The notes below the pieces were generated by a model. That model saw only the letters and a program-made list of their open reading frames with translations, did no database searches and was not told the DNA's origin. Of a stretch of DNA of 64,000 nt, positions 23,757-35,976 are shown piece by piece (position 1 is the first letter of the stretch; each line of letters begins with the position of its first letter). The stretch is from Vitrella brassicaformis. Its lineage: Eukaryota; Sar; Vitrellaceae. The stretch is taken from positions 55,525 through 119,524 of the forward strand of contig CDMY01000327.1 of the NCBI GenBank assembly GCA_001179505.1. Direction: 5' to 3'. The translations under genes and the position numbers were made by a program.

Positions 23757-25925
23757 ATGCCCCGTGACGAGGACAGCCGCAGTCGCTCGAGATCCCGTGA
23801 GCGCGGCGTCAAGAAGCGTCGTGAGCGTGAGAGGCGACGGGACAGCCAACAGGACAGGCACCACGGCAAAGACGACAGAACCAGGTACACACGGAATTAT
23901 GGACTCTGACTGACTTGCGGCAAAATGACAGATTCATACACTTTTCGTTTGGTCGCTCAGGCGGACAGATGTGCGCCGGCGCCGCAGGTCAGTCGTCAGC
24001 AAGCACGGAGGGAGGCATTCAATCTTGTCAGTCACCTTAATTCTGCATTCGCGTCCGTGTGTGCCGTCGTTCAGGAGCGCGTCACGTTCTCGTTCCCATT
24101 CTGAAAGCGAAAGTAAGGCGGCACGCAACGAGAGGCAGGGCAGGCGGGAGGTGCTGTGCCTTTTCAGCGTATCACTCACATTCGTCATACAGAGCGCCAG
24201 CCTGCAGAAAGTAGCACTGAGTGCGCTCACGGGTTGTGTCTTGTCTGTGCTTCGTCCCTACAGGCAACAGTGATTCCGGAGGTCGGTGATACACTCTTGT
24301 TCACTGATGCGTCCAAACACGTCACAAACTGCCCAGCAAAGCGTAGCGCAGCAGACAGACCAAGAATGGCACTTATTCCTTACTGTCGGAAGACGGGACG
24401 GCCTGCCCGCCGTCACACACGCTGAGGCCTCCCGAGTCCTACATCAATCACATCTGATGGTGCTGACGTCGTGTGTCGTCGTGTGTGTGTATGCTATGGC
24501 ATATGTATGTAAGGTCATCTTGTCAAGCGGCACGGTCGGTTTCGGGATCGCAAGAGGAGCCAATCACACGACCGCGAAATGGACAGGTAAGGTACGTGAT
24601 TGGGTAGGTAGTTGGATGGTTGGTTGCGGTGGATGGGGGGGGAGGGCCCACCCTGCCCACCATCTGTGTGTATGTGTGTGGTGTCAGGCGGCGGCCTGTC
24701 ATATCAGCGATACCCCCGGAAGACAAGATCAAGTACTACACAAACCACCACACGCGCCCCGCCCATTATGTCCCACCTACCTTACCATTGCTCCCCTTGT
24801 GCGTGGCGTGTCTGTCTGTTTCTGGCATCTTTCTTTCTGCACTGCAGGCAGCAGCAGGCGATGGAGGAGAAGTCCATCCAGGATGAAGTGGCTAGAAGGT
24901 CGGTCAAGCACACGTACAACCGTAGAACCAAGCAACCAGGGCCATCACATTCCTTTCATTTCTCTCGTGTGCGTGTTTGGTGCGTGCCGTGCAGGATGGA
25001 GGCTGAGATTCAGCGTCGCGTGCAGCAGCAGCTCAGCAGCGATGCATTCCAGAGGGTAGAGAAGACAGACCTTCATAACGCTAGCTAGCTGGAAATGGCA
25101 TGCGTCGTTTGTGTCCATTCCCTCTCAGGCACTGCATGAGCAGCTGGAGGCCGAGAGGAAACGCCTTGAAGCTGCCATGGTACATCAGGACATGAACACG
25201 ATCAACCAACAGCACCGAAGAAACATGATCGTTGACTGCGTGTATGTGTTTGTGTGTGTGCAGCATGCTGAGATAGAGGCGGAGAAGCGCAGGATACTCG
25301 ACGAATGGAGGCGGAAAGAGGTGAACAGACCCACACGCATGCATGCCAAACAATCAGGAACCCCGCCTTGTTTCTCTCTCTGTCTGGGTGTCCTTGATGC
25401 AGGAGGAGAAGGAGCGAAGTGCCAAGGACCTGGAAACCCTCATGGCAGAAAACGAGTGAGCATCAAACGAACGACGCCCATGGGCTCAGTGCCCGTGCTG
25501 ACTGACCCCTGTCTGTATGTTAGGCGCAAGGTTCGCGAGGATGCCCAGCGGCGCGCTGAGGCGCAGGCCAAGCAGGACGAGGAGAGGCTGCTGGAGCTGC
25601 AACGGATCCAGCACCAGAAGGAAGAGGAGAAACGACGGTACGACTCACACACACGATAGATAGACTAGGGCACTGACTGGCAGCTGTCGACGTCGTGCCT
25701 TCCTGAGGTCTGGCCCCGAGCCCATCCTTTCCCTGTCCTCCACGAATCTTGACTTTCGACTCGATGGCCCACACAAGCTGTGTATTGGGGTGTTGTGTGT
25801 GTGTGTTGCAATGCAGGCGTATTGTGGAGCTCCAGCATCACGCGAAAGGCAACGCAGCGTCGGCTGTATCGCGGACCAAAGTGGCCTTCAAACTAAACAG
25901 CAAGCCGGCTGCGGGATTGCTGTGA
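23757..25925 (+). CDS. ARGLU1-like arginine/glutamate-rich splicing coactivator
   Basis: At least ten very small exons join in frame. The N-terminus (ATG 23757) is an RS/RE-rich basic region (MPRDEDSRSRSRSRERG...). The second half is a long charged helix (HEQLEAERKRLEAAM, HAEIEAEKRRILDEWRRKE, KQDEERLLELQRIQHQKEEE) that ends with VAFKLNSKPAAGLL. This order, an RS domain, then an E/R/K helix, then a short conserved K.SF.L-type end, is the layout of human ARGLU1. That protein links transcription to alternative splicing in the nucleus. The TGA is at 25923-25925. Introns are about 60-150 bases; the acceptor at about 24513 is the least certain. Confidence 0.75.
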
Positions 25926-26281
25926 AAGACCAAGACACTCAGCTTCTAGCTACTAGCTACTCCAGTTGGACGATTGATTGCATGGCCAAAGTGATCTGTT
26001 CGCTTACTGCATGCTCATGCCGCAAGATCGGATTCAATTCAATTCAATTCAATTGCATGTTATGAGTGTCTGTTGGTTCCGATTCGCACCGCACGTGATC
26101 AAAAGAAATATGGAGAGTGTGCGCCTCGCCAGTGCCTATACATGCAAAAGCAAACCACCCACGCCACGCAAAAGCATCAGAAGGCCATGTCATGTGTACA
26201 CACGGACAGGAAAAGTAACGTCCAAATAGACCATCCCACCGTTCGTCAACTATCGGTCTTGTCTCGGGTCTGTCTACACTT
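25926..26281. other. Intergenic region, convergent genes
   Basis: No coding signal is visible. An AATTC pentamer is repeated about four times at 26034-26053. Confidence 0.6.
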
Positions 26282-28630
26282 TCATGTCAGTCTCCCCTCG
26301 TCTGGCTCTGTGTCCCTCGTCGCCTCAGCCAAGTCAGCACGGAGGGTCGCTAGAAACGAATCTAGCTCCGCCAGGCTCGCCTCAAGATGCTCATAGCTAG
26401 CCACACCACGCCCCTCGCCACCTTGCGTATCGTCGGTGTCCTCCTGGAAGCGAAGGGATCCTTGCACCGATATGCTCAGCAGCTGGGGAGGCTCCAGCGA
26501 TGCATGGCCGTGAGACTCGCCTGCCTGGCCTGACGCCGCCCCGGATCCTTGGGATGGGGGAAGCTCCCGGTCGTCGTGTGTCGGGACGATGTCTGGCGGG
26601 GCCGAGATGGCGGCCGGCGAGTCTCCGGGGTGCCGCAGGGAACGGCCTGGCTCGGCAGATGGCGGCTGGGAAGCCGACTGCTGAACCGCAGCCACGTCGT
26701 TCTTGACACTACGATCAATCTGAAGGAATGGACACACACCCCATCGATGAACGCGACGTGTTCCATCCATCGTGCATTCATCTCAGATTTCGGGTGCGGG
26801 CATGCCATGTGTTGGATGCGATGTGTTGTGTTGGAGTAGTGTTTACTCACTTGTTCCAGCTGGTTGTCAATCTCCGCCAGAAGCCTCTCTATCTGAACAC
26901 ACAAATAAATCAGAGACGGGTGTGGTCGGGTCGCAGCAAGGTGAGGGAACGCGAACTGACTTGTCCTGTCTGTCACTCACCTCCGCTGTCTCTATGCTGG
27001 CAGGTGAGGCCTCGTCTCCCTGGCCAACACGACCCCACTGCCCGGCTCCCACCCCACCCGACACATCCCCGTGCACACTGGCCGGCAGCGAAGGGGAAGG
27101 AGCCTGTACCGGCGGTTGGGGAAGAGCCACACGGACCTGAACACCGGATGCTGCTGTATGGTCCGCACTCGTCGTCACATCCCCATGGGCCATCCTCTCC
27201 CTGTCCTGCGGCCTCTGCTTGTCCTCCTGATCGGCGGCACGCTTGACTCTGCGGCGCTGCTTCGGAAGTGGCACTCCCACGCCCGCACCCGCACGCACGC
27301 CTACACCCACATCAGCACCTTTCTTGTGAGAAGACTTGACGGCGGCCTCCTCCGCGGCCGACTTGCCCTGGACAGGCCGCTTCGTCTTGTGTGTCTGGGG
27401 AGGTGCCCGCACCCCTACAGCCGACAGGTGACTCGGATACCTCCCGTTTGTCGCCTCCGCGGCCGTCTTGCCCCCCACGTTGTATGTCTGTGCGATCGTT
27501 CTGGCCTTTGGCGGGGCGCTGCCTGCCTGAGGCGCTTTGGTGGTGGCTGCCGGTCGCGTGGCCTTGGGAGCAGATGAAGGACGGGTGGATGCAGGACGCA
27601 CCGTGGTCTTGGGGCGCCTGGGGACGATGCGCAAGGGGGAGGACGGAGGGGGTGGCGGAGGCCGAAGACTGGGACCACCAGTTGACGGGCGAGCAGGGGG
27701 TGGGGGCGCCTTCGCCTTGAGATCCCTCGTTCGTCGATTGGCATCATAGCGCGGTCGGTCCGATGGGGTCTGCGCCCGCTTCTCCCTGGGCAGCTGTGGC
27801 ACGGGCAGCTGCCCGGACATGCTCTGGCCTCCCTGACCCGCCTCTCTCCTGACCGGCACACTAGCGGCGCTCCTGCGGGGATCCGATAGACGCTGCGCCG
27901 CGGTCTGGTGTCCCTTCAGTGGCTGGATGGGCTTGCCCGCCGTCTGTGGTGTGGACCTCGCACTGGCTGGCCGTGGTCTGCTGAGAGAAAGGTCTCCCTG
28001 CAGGGGCACGGCAGACTTGCCTCCAGCCAGCCCAACGCCCGACAGCCCTCTCACATGCGCCAACACTGGGACCGCCGCCTTAGCCGACGAGGTGGGGACG
28101 GAGGGGCCCCGACACGACGACGGACGAGCGGGCGAAATCAGGTTGAGGTGCGACTTCTGGATCAGCGGTGAGAAGATAGGGAGCCCAGGGATGCTGGCAG
28201 GGGTGAGAGAACGGGGAAGGACGGTGGATTGACTGGGCTGCGCAGGGACGCCCATCACCACTGTGTCGCGGCGGAGGACCGGCAAAGAGTGGGAGCGAAT
28301 GAGGGGACCTCGGGAAGCCGACGACACAGGAGGCTGAGAGGGGCCGGCCACCGCCGCGGTGACAGTCCCGGACGCCCGCGCAGGCTGAGTTTGTGGCTCT
28401 ACTCTCGTCAAATCCTCCACCTGCACTCCCTGCTCCTTCACGGCTTTGCTCGGCGCCTTCCGCACTGCCTTCTTGGCACCCCGACCCGCAGCCTTGCCCA
28501 CCACCCTGCCGCCCTTCTTGGCCTCAGCAACCACCTTCCGACGGTCGTCCGATTTGCTGTCCACCCACCGAATGCCCTCTAGGCCAGCACCAGCAGAACC
28601 CTCGCGCGCTGTGACGTCAACGCTTGCCAT
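26282..28630 (-). CDS. Basic low-complexity protein with short C-terminal helices
   Basis: Three exons: 28630-26981, 26892-26851 and 26720-26282, both introns phase 0. The start is ATG at 28630. The first 550 residues are Lys/Ala/Pro/Arg/Ser-rich and disordered-looking, with repeated KAVRKAPSKAVK-type basic blocks and PPPPP runs. Two short amphipathic helices follow (IERLLAEIDNQLEQ; YEHLEASLAELDSFLATLR), typical of small coiled-coil contacts. I see no enzyme motif. It may be a scaffold, chromatin-associated or cytoskeletal protein; the sequence does not decide. Total length is about 747 residues. Confidence 0.7.
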
Positions 28631-28847
28631 GTCGGTGGAAACAGATGGCGCAGGGCGAGCCGGCTCTGCGGCTGCGACCCGGGCCTTACAGGGCGCGGGG
28701 GGCCAGAACAGGCCTTCGGGGGAGCGGCTGTGACGGTGATATGGGAGGTGTGACGGCCAAGGTGCGTCCAGATCGACGATTTTTCTACCTGAAAAAGGAA
28801 ACAGGACAGAAGAATCATCACAGACGGTAATCCTTCGCGTGTCCTTT

Positions 28848-29492
28848 TCAGTGACCGAGTAGAGCGTCCTTGGATTGGGGGTTTGCGTCGTCGGCGCCGG
28901 CAGCTGGCCGCACGGGCGTCGGGCTGCACAGCACGGTCCTTCCCGCTGCCCTCAGACTTGCATGCGGAGGCTTGGTGAGGGCAGTGAACGATTGTCCAGT
29001 GGCCGCCACTCCTCTAGGACGCTCGCCATCCATCAGGTGGTCCACGTGCGTCAGAGGCCGCCCCTTGTCTTGATCCAACCCCAGCTGAGCATCCGACACA
29101 TGCATGCCTCGGTAAGCTGCCTCTCCCGCCAGACGCAAGCTCTCCCTGGGGTGGTCCAACATCCGATGCCTCTCATGACTATCAGCGGCAGCCGAGGACG
29201 GCCGTTTCGCCCTGTCGGGGAGCTCATCGCTCCAGTAAGGCTGCTCAAACTCCACACGTCCGCCAGCGGTGGTCAGCGGGAGCACTCCACCGCTCTCGTA
29301 TCTCCGCGACGACACCAGCGGCCTCACAGCGTCACCTCTTTCGACGTTTCGCACCGGCGAGGGCGGCATGAGAGGCATAGTCGACGTCAAGACCGGTGAT
29401 GCGGGCAGTTCATGAGCCGGTGCTACATCTGGTGCAGGCTGGAGGATGAATCGGCGGTGCAGCTCGGGAGGGGACTGGAGATTGCCCAACAT
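28848..29492 (-). CDS. Hypothetical single-exon protein, 214 residues
   Basis: One uninterrupted frame runs from ATG at 29492 to the stop at 28848. The frame stays open upstream to 29540 without another ATG. Composition is Pro/Arg/Ala-rich with no membrane segment or known motif. Absence of introns is unusual here. It could be a real small gene divergently placed to the ZIP-like gene, 97 bases away, or an over-extended ORF; the clean start and position favour a gene. Confidence 0.5.
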   Translation of the reverse strand: MLGNLQSPPELHRRFILQPAPDVAPAHELPASPVLTSTMPLMPPSPVRNVERGDAVRPLVSSRRYESGGVLPLTTAGGRVEFEQPYWSDELPDRAKRPSSAAADSHERHRMLDHPRESLRLAGEAAYRGMHVSDAQLGLDQDKGRPLTHVDHLMDGERPRGVAATGQSFTALTKPPHASLRAAGRTVLCSPTPVRPAAGADDANPQSKDALLGH

Positions 29493-29588
29493 CACGCTTC
29501 TCTGTGCCCTCCGCTGTGAGCCGGTTACGCGGCGATTCACCCTAACTCCCGGAGGTCCTATGGGATTGTTTCGCTGACACGTGCTTTG

Positions 29589-31518
29589 ATGATGGCGATT
29601 GGTGAATTGATTTCGCTCTTTGCGCCCGCCCTGTCGATGGTGATGGGCACATTTCTATCGTTCTGCATCGCCCCCTCACACCAGGCGCTATCGCTTGTCC
29701 AGGTAAGACAAGACAACAGTCAGATCCACGCCTATCCAATGCAGCCATGATCCAATGAAAGCAGCAATGGATGCATCTTGTCCTTACTTTGCCTTTGGGT
29801 GCCTGCAGTACTTCGCTGCGGGTGTGATCTTTGCTGCTGCTGGTGCTGAGCTGGTGCCCAAGGTGCTTCGCGTCCATCCGCCTACCCCTGCCGGCGAGAT
29901 CCCCGCGCCAGCGTGGCAGCAGACGCTTGTGGTGTGCGTCAGCTTCCTCGTCGGCATATCGGCTATGCTGGCTATCAAGGAGCTGTGCAAGCCAGAGGAG
30001 GGCGAGCAGGAGAAGGAGAAGCCGCCCCAGCGACCAGCTTCACAGGTGGGAGAGCCCACATCCGCGGAGACGCCTTCCGTCCTACCGCTCGAACGGACAC
30101 GGAGCGAGCCGTCGCTGGCACTCGTCACCCCCGCTGCCCGGGTCATCAAGGTGGAGAGGCGCAAATCCTACCTAAAGAACGCCATCGAGGCGTGGGAGCT
30201 ATGCAAGAGCTGCCAGCACCAGGGCTACTGTGCGCTGGCGGCTGAGCGTCTCAAGCAGCGGCAGAAGGCGAAAGCGAGGGCTGTCAGGGGCGACCTGAAG
30301 GAGAACCTGCTGGGCCAAGAAGACGACACAGAGGGGGATGTTGAGGACGGCGAGACGCCCCATGCTCAGTACGCGCCCGGCAAGGGGCCGAACTGCCCAC
30401 CTGGCGGCTGCGCAACGTGTCCAAACTACAAGCCCGTGGTGCCACGGATCAAGGAAGAGGCCATCCCTCACTCTCTCGACCACCTCTCCGCTCAACAGCA
30501 CTATGCGCACCCGCACCTTGATGTGGCAGTCGACGTGCTGGGGAGGCCCTCTCGTGCTCTGAGTGTGCCTCACTCCGACTTGATGGAGGAGGAAGACTTG
30601 CCCTCGCCGGACATCGATAGGACCACATCAGTCCCCCACAACGGCCGAGGTCAGTCCGTCACGGCTCGCCTTGTCGACTCGAAGCTGGACTCAATCAACA
30701 CGCCCACAGACGGCGTGACGATCGATGCTCAACACTCTCCGCCGGCAAAGGCGCGTGCGGTCATGAAGAACAAGACGGCGCCCATTGAGGAGGAGGAGGC
30801 GGCTGTCTCGTCAACTTCACCGATCGGCGGGTCGTTCATTGGGCTGGCTAAGGCCCTGCCGTGGTCTTTCGTGTGTGCGGTGTGCGCGGACGCGATGGCC
30901 GATGGGCTGGCCATCGGGGTGGTGCTGGCGACCAGGTAGGTACACACACATGCATGCACTGTGCACATGCGTCAACAATGGCCTAAGCTTTCTCATGTCT
31001 GCGTGGTCTTGTCTGTCTTCAGCGCGTCAACAGCTGCAGTAATTGCCATTGGCACCAGCCTAGAAATGATGGTGAGTTGCAGAGAGAGGAGAAATGCACG
31101 GCCGCGGCCCGCTTCTATTTTCTATATGTACTCATGTTCATTTCGTTGTGGTCTTCTTTCTTTCTTTCTTTTCTTTCTTCAGTTTGTGGCCTTCACCTTT
31201 TGTCTGACGCTGCAGCCGTACGGCCGGTCTCGCGCACTGGTGACATCGGCGCTGCCGCCCATCCTGCTGGCCCTGACGACCTACCTGGTGGCCAAGTCGG
31301 TGCAGACGATCGAGAGCATGGGCCACGGCCTCGTCTACACCGGCTTGTCGTCATTCGGGCTCGCGGCCCTCCTTTTCCTCGCCACCGACGAGTTGCTGCA
31401 GGAGGCCTATGAGAACCAGAGTGCCGACATCAGCCTGGCCAGCGTCCTCTTTTATCTCGGATTCTTGTTAGTGATCCTGGGGGAGAACCTCACCAAACAG
31501 ATCAGCCCTGTAGACTGA
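29589..31518 (+). CDS. ZIP-like metal ion transporter with long cytosolic loop
   Basis: Exons 29589-29702, 29809-30935, 31023-31071 and 31183-31518 join in frame (phases 0, 2, 0). About seven to eight membrane segments are visible: two or three N-terminal (including YFAAGVIFAAAGAELVP and LVVCVSFLVGISAML), then a hydrophilic Cys-containing loop of about 290 residues, then SFVCAVCADAMADGLAIGVV, STAAVIAIGTSLEMMFVAF, LVTSALPPILLALTTYLV and two more. The topology and GLAIGV segment match ZIP (SLC39) transporters. The canonical HN.PEG histidine is absent: the fourth helix has DAMADG and the fifth ends in E-M-M. The loop has CPPGGCATCP, possibly metal-sensing. The likely substrate is a divalent cation, but specificity cannot be read. 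Confidence 0.7.
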
Positions 31519-31805
31519 CCGAGGGGTGGATATGCCGGGTGGTGTGTTGTGTTTCCTTCCTCTTCAATGGTGGGCGATGGAGGGCGCGTAGTGTGCTTTC
31601 TTCTGTCTGATGATGTGATGTGGCTGGCTGAGCACTAGAAGATGGACGGACGGGTGTTGTGTTGAGTGATGGGTGATGTGACTTCTGAATGTCTTGTTTG
31701 TGACGACCAGTGACGTGACATGGATCCACTGACATTGCTAAGACAAACAAAGGTCTTCGCGTCTGTACACAGCTACGTCCACACGCCGATGCATCCGTCC
31801 GTTGG

Positions 31806-33263
31806 TCACTCATCCCACATATCATCATGGTTGATGCCTACCACACACGCCTCACCCACACCCCCACCGCCATCCCTTGCACTACCACTCGGCCGCTTCA
31901 CCATCATACACAGCCCTCTCGGCCCCTTGTTCTGCTCAGAAAGGCGGTAGGTCGTCACGTCCCACCCCTCCTCCAGCTCCGCATGCCCCACCGCCACACA
32001 CGTCACCTTGTCGGCCGCAATGTGATGAGCGAAGTAGCTCTTGAACCGATCCGACAGCCCGGCTTCCGAGAAGGGGCCGACGAACGTGTATGGGACGGAG
32101 CTCAGAGAGGGTGAGGGGGGGGCGGGGGGCGTCATTTTGGTGGGCTTGACGAAGCTCTCCTGCGTCAGGATGGCAACGACGCGTGACGCCTCGGTGGTCA
32201 TGTCCCTGAGCACGGCATGGATGGAGTTGTGGATGCCGCGCATGACAGGGATGCCCCCCTGGCTGTTGTGCTCGATGGGTGCGTGGCTGTTGAAGCCCGT
32301 GATGACCACCACCCGCACACAGTGGAGCTTGGGAGGGTACCTCGACAGCACGTCGGCAGGGGGGCTGGGGGTGGATGTAGAAGAGGGGTGGGCGGGGAGC
32401 TGGGGGGTGGTGCGGTGGACCTTCATGAGGGAGTGCAGCTCCCTCAGCCGCGCCAGCAACTCGACGTTGTCGAGGCACCGTGTCATGTGAAACCCACTGC
32501 AATTAACACACACACACACACAGATCAAGGGCCGTCATCGGGCCCAGTGTATTCTGACCTTAGTGCTTGCTGGAGGGTGACAGAGGCTGCGCGGTCCAGT
32601 GATGCGCCGGAGGCAGCACTGCCCTGCGCGCCCACAGACATCCCCGCACGTGCCCACACGTGAGAACACCCTCAGCGGCGACTTTGCCAATCTCTTCACC
32701 TGTGTCTGTGTGGGCTGCGATTGTGATTGGTTGTCCCTTGCATCAAGATGGCCCTGCACTGTCTTGCTGAAGTGGGCACAGTCGAACTTGAGTGCACAAT
32801 CAAACACCGCCACGCCCATTGGCGCCTCTCGGAGGCTGGAGGGCACCAAACACTGCGCCAACAGATGCTGCACGCCACACACAAAGAGAAGGGGAAGTGG
32901 TCATGATCTTAAGAGTGTATGGACGTGGACTGCAATGCCTCACGTAGAGTGCGATATTGACACCGCCGAAGGTCTGTCCATGAAGGAACAGGACAGATCC
33001 AGCCGTCATGCCTCTCCTCCCTTGAACAAACACACACAACGGCAGCATATTGGAGTCCGGTTGCCCGTTTGACATGGTCGTTCTTCACCAACGAGCTGTT
33101 TGAGCCCCGGCACCTCCGGCTTGATGGCTATCTGTGTGTTGTGGAAGAGATCTTTGGCCGTTTCGTCATAGCTAACGCGGGAACGGCTCGGCGGGGCGGC
33201 AATCACTGCCGCTTGAAGGGCGTCAGCGGCCAGCGCCTCTCCCCCTGCCGCTGCCCTGGCCAT
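31806..33263 (-). CDS. Possible alpha/beta hydrolase-type protein
   Basis: The start is ATG at 33261-33263. Exon 1 encodes an Ala-rich N-terminus and a charged segment (about 60 residues). A following short exon reads GSVLFLHGQTFGGVNIALY, which looks like the oxyanion-loop strand (xxFLHG) of an alpha/beta hydrolase. The last exon, about 32500-31806, encodes LHCVRVVVITGFNSH and a Gly-rich C-terminus. I do not see an unambiguous nucleophile elbow or catalytic His, and the middle exon (about 32870-32540) has an uncertain frame. The fold assignment is therefore weak; the presence of a gene is well supported by the joins at both ends. The AAACCCT motif lies 67 bases upstream. Confidence 0.45.
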
Positions 33264-33774
33264 CGTGAGGCGTGTAGAAGCGGGGAAAGGATAGAAAATC
33301 TTAGCGAATTTACGACGAGACAAACCCGCAAACCCTAGCGATTTCCTAGTCTTTGATTTCGCTCCTATGCGGTGTTGGAGATTATCGTGCTGCCCGCTTA
33401 GCCCATCTCTTTTCCAAGGACTCACAACATCCATCCATCCACCCACCACTTTTCTCTCCAAGAGAGATTCATCACGACCGTCTTAAGTACAGTCCTTGAT
33501 GTCCGCGCCCGGATGGTTTGGTGTAACTGCTGTCGTCTTGTGTGCCGCATTTTCCCGTGGGAGAGTGTGTGATGCCTGCCTACCTACCTGCCTGCCTGGA
33601 TGGATGGATGGATGGATGGATGGATGTTGGACGACAAGGCGGCCTGTCGAGATCCGTTGACGACAGAAGGAGGTAAGGCACGGGTGGATGGAAGGAAACG
33701 ATGGTTCCATCCATCGCTTCTTTCTTTCTGTGTGCATTCAAGGTGCGACCTTCTTCTCTGGCCTGTTAGCAACG
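33264..33774. promoter_or_regulatory. Divergent promoter with AAACCCT motif and TGGA repeat
   Basis: This 511-base spacer lies between head-to-head genes. AAACCCTA is at 33330-33337. A (TGGA)n tract lies at 33598-33625. A possible 5' exon of the right-hand gene (ATG near 33622, donor near 33673) cannot be excluded. Confidence 0.45.
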
Positions 33775-35763
33775 ATGGCCGCCGCGAGCAGCAGCCGCAC
33801 AAATGATGAAATAGAACACAAGATGAGGGCCATGGCTGGCTTCGCTGCCCTGCGACGCCGACAGGCTCAGAGCCCTCAAGGCGAGGGCCGGGCAGAAGGA
33901 CTGGCGGAAGCAGCTGAAGCAAATCAAGACCAGTCTGAACAACAACGTGGAGGCGTCAGTCCGCGGCTCCATCAACCTGGACAAGAAGGACACGAAAACA
34001 GCCGACGTCGCATACGTGCGACAGGTCAGTCGGGCGCTGGATCGATTCACCTCACCCACACCACCACTGCGTGTGCATCTCCCTGTCATGGTTCAGTACA
34101 CCTGCAGAGACAACCATGGCGAGCCCTCCCTTTTGGCGTGCGCTGGCACCACTCATGATATCTATGGAAGGTATCGCAGATGCACACCCGATACTCTGTC
34201 TATTAGACTGTCCATATCATACCTCAGATGTCAGGAATATGACTCAGACGAGATTCGGGCGGCTAAGCATGCGGTGGACGGCGAGGGCGAGGGGCCCCGT
34301 CCAGACCCGGCCACTGCGGTGCGTGCCATGGCCAGGGCACAGATCGACCACGAGGACCACATGCAGATGGGCATCGTCCACGCGGTCACCATCCCACCAC
34401 ACGACCGCCCGTCTCAGGTCGCCGAAGGACTGCAACAACATGACAGAGCTGTGCATCAATCGAGCCCTGGAGCGCAACGACGCCCACACTGACACAGCAC
34501 GGCATGGATCGCAAGGATCACACGGTACACACTGACACAGCTCGACCACCGGCACAAAATGCCCATGTGTTGGTCTCATGTCTGCCTGGGTGGGTGGTGG
34601 TGTTTGATCAGACGATGGGGTGCCTCATGATGGCAGAGCTCAACGGGTCGCTGAAGAAGCGCGACGAGAACGCCATGCGCATGGTCTACAACGTCGGTCG
34701 CTCCGTCGTCAAAGCAGCACCTACACACCATCACTCTGTCTATGCATGTCGTTTCTGTCAGCTTGGAGCCGTGCTAGACAGGGCACGCGCTTGCATCCAC
34801 CCCGTCACCGGTGTCCTGCCGCCACAGATTGCCGAGCTCACCATCGCACAGTTCATGGGCGAGGCCGATAAGGTACACACACAGAGAGAGAGAGAGAGTG
34901 AGAGGGCGGAGGTGCGAAGCCGTGCTGTTGTGTGTGTGTGCCGTCAGGTGAGGTCAAGGGTCCTCACGATCATGCGTAAGGTGGCGGCGCGGATGCGCAC
35001 AGACCGCATCATTTCGCTGACGGACGTCGACCCAGTAAAGGGCACTGACAAGGTGCGCAGTCGATACATTATACCTTTCCATCTCTCTCTCTCTCTCTGT
35101 GTGCGTCCGCGTGTGTGTGTGTGTGTGTGTTCAGGCGCCTTTGTCACGTCCAGCGAGACGACCATCCCCGTGTGGCGGGCGGCACCTTCGTGCGTGCTCT
35201 TCGCGACGCCCAGCAGCAGGCGCCACCCCCCCGACACACCACCAGCAGCAGCAGGGTGGTGCGGCTCCCTCCACGGCGAGCCCACACGCACAGGACTGCC
35301 GGTCATCCTGTCCCGTCCCCCAGCCCTACACAGCAGGATGGCCACAAACCAGCAGGCAGCCCCCCCTCCCCCCCCCAACACACACACACAGAGACACACA
35401 CGCCTCACACGCCTCACACGTATGCTTTGGATGGATGTGTGTGTGCAGGGCGGGGGCGTCTCGTCCCTGACCCACGGCTATGAAGGCCATGATGGTCAGC
35501 CGGCAAGACAGAAAGAGAGACGAGTCCATCAATGAATCCTCTTTGTCTATACGCCACTGTATGTACTTACTGCAGATGACGCCCACCAGTCGCCGTCGCA
35601 TGCTGCCGGTGCTGCTGCCCCTGCTGCTGCCGCTGCGCCCTTCATTCCCTCTGCCAATTTGGCGCCCGGCCCGGCCCCGAGCGTGGCGCCCAGAAGGAAA
35701 AGGAACAAGAGGAACCGGGCCAAGAGGGGCGGCGGGGCACAGGCCCAGACCGACGCCCCCTAG
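33775..35763 (+). CDS. Unknown multi-exon protein with charged helices and basic C-terminus
   Basis: The ATG at 33775 opens MAAASSSRTNDEIEHKMRAM. A single-base frame change is needed near 33854 to continue into the strongly coding-like DRLRALKARAGQKDWRKQLK stretch. Later exons give YDSDEIRAAKHAVDGEG, NNMTELCINRALERND, MMAELNGSLKKRDENAMRM, IAELTIAQFMGEADK and IISLTDVDPVKGTDK. The last exon is Ala/Pro-rich and ends in RRKRNKRNRAKRGGG before a TAG at 35761. The middle looks like a helical-repeat protein; the tail looks like a nuclear or nucleolar signal. I do not recognise the family, and several intron edges are unresolved. Confidence 0.45.
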
Positions 35764-35769
35764 GCTAAG

Positions 35770-35876
35770 GGGAGGTAGGAGGGTGGAGGGAGGGTAGGGA
35801 GAGAGGGTAGAGGTGGAGGGGAGGGAGAGAGGGGAGGGAGAGAGGGGAGGGAGAGAGGGGAGGGAGAGAGGGGAGA
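35770..35876. repeat. GA-rich minisatellite (GGGAGAGAGGGGA units)
   Basis: Purine-only tandem units, for example GGGAGGGAGAGAGG, are repeated about four to six times between two coding regions. Confidence 0.85.
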
Positions 35877-35976
35877 CTCACACACGCAGAGAGAGTTGAT
35901 ACACAGACAGAAGCCTGCACACGCTTGTGCGCGTCGATGTGTGTGTGTGTGTGTGTCTGTGTGTGTGTGTGTGCAG

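Noticed and set aside
22807-23757. Kinesin start at 23757
   Set aside because: That position is TTG on the leftward strand; the first in-frame ATG is at 23631.
26867-28630. Proline-rich frames on the + strand opposite the long leftward ORF
   Set aside because: They are shadow frames of a GC-rich coding exon; they lack consistent splice joins and start codons.
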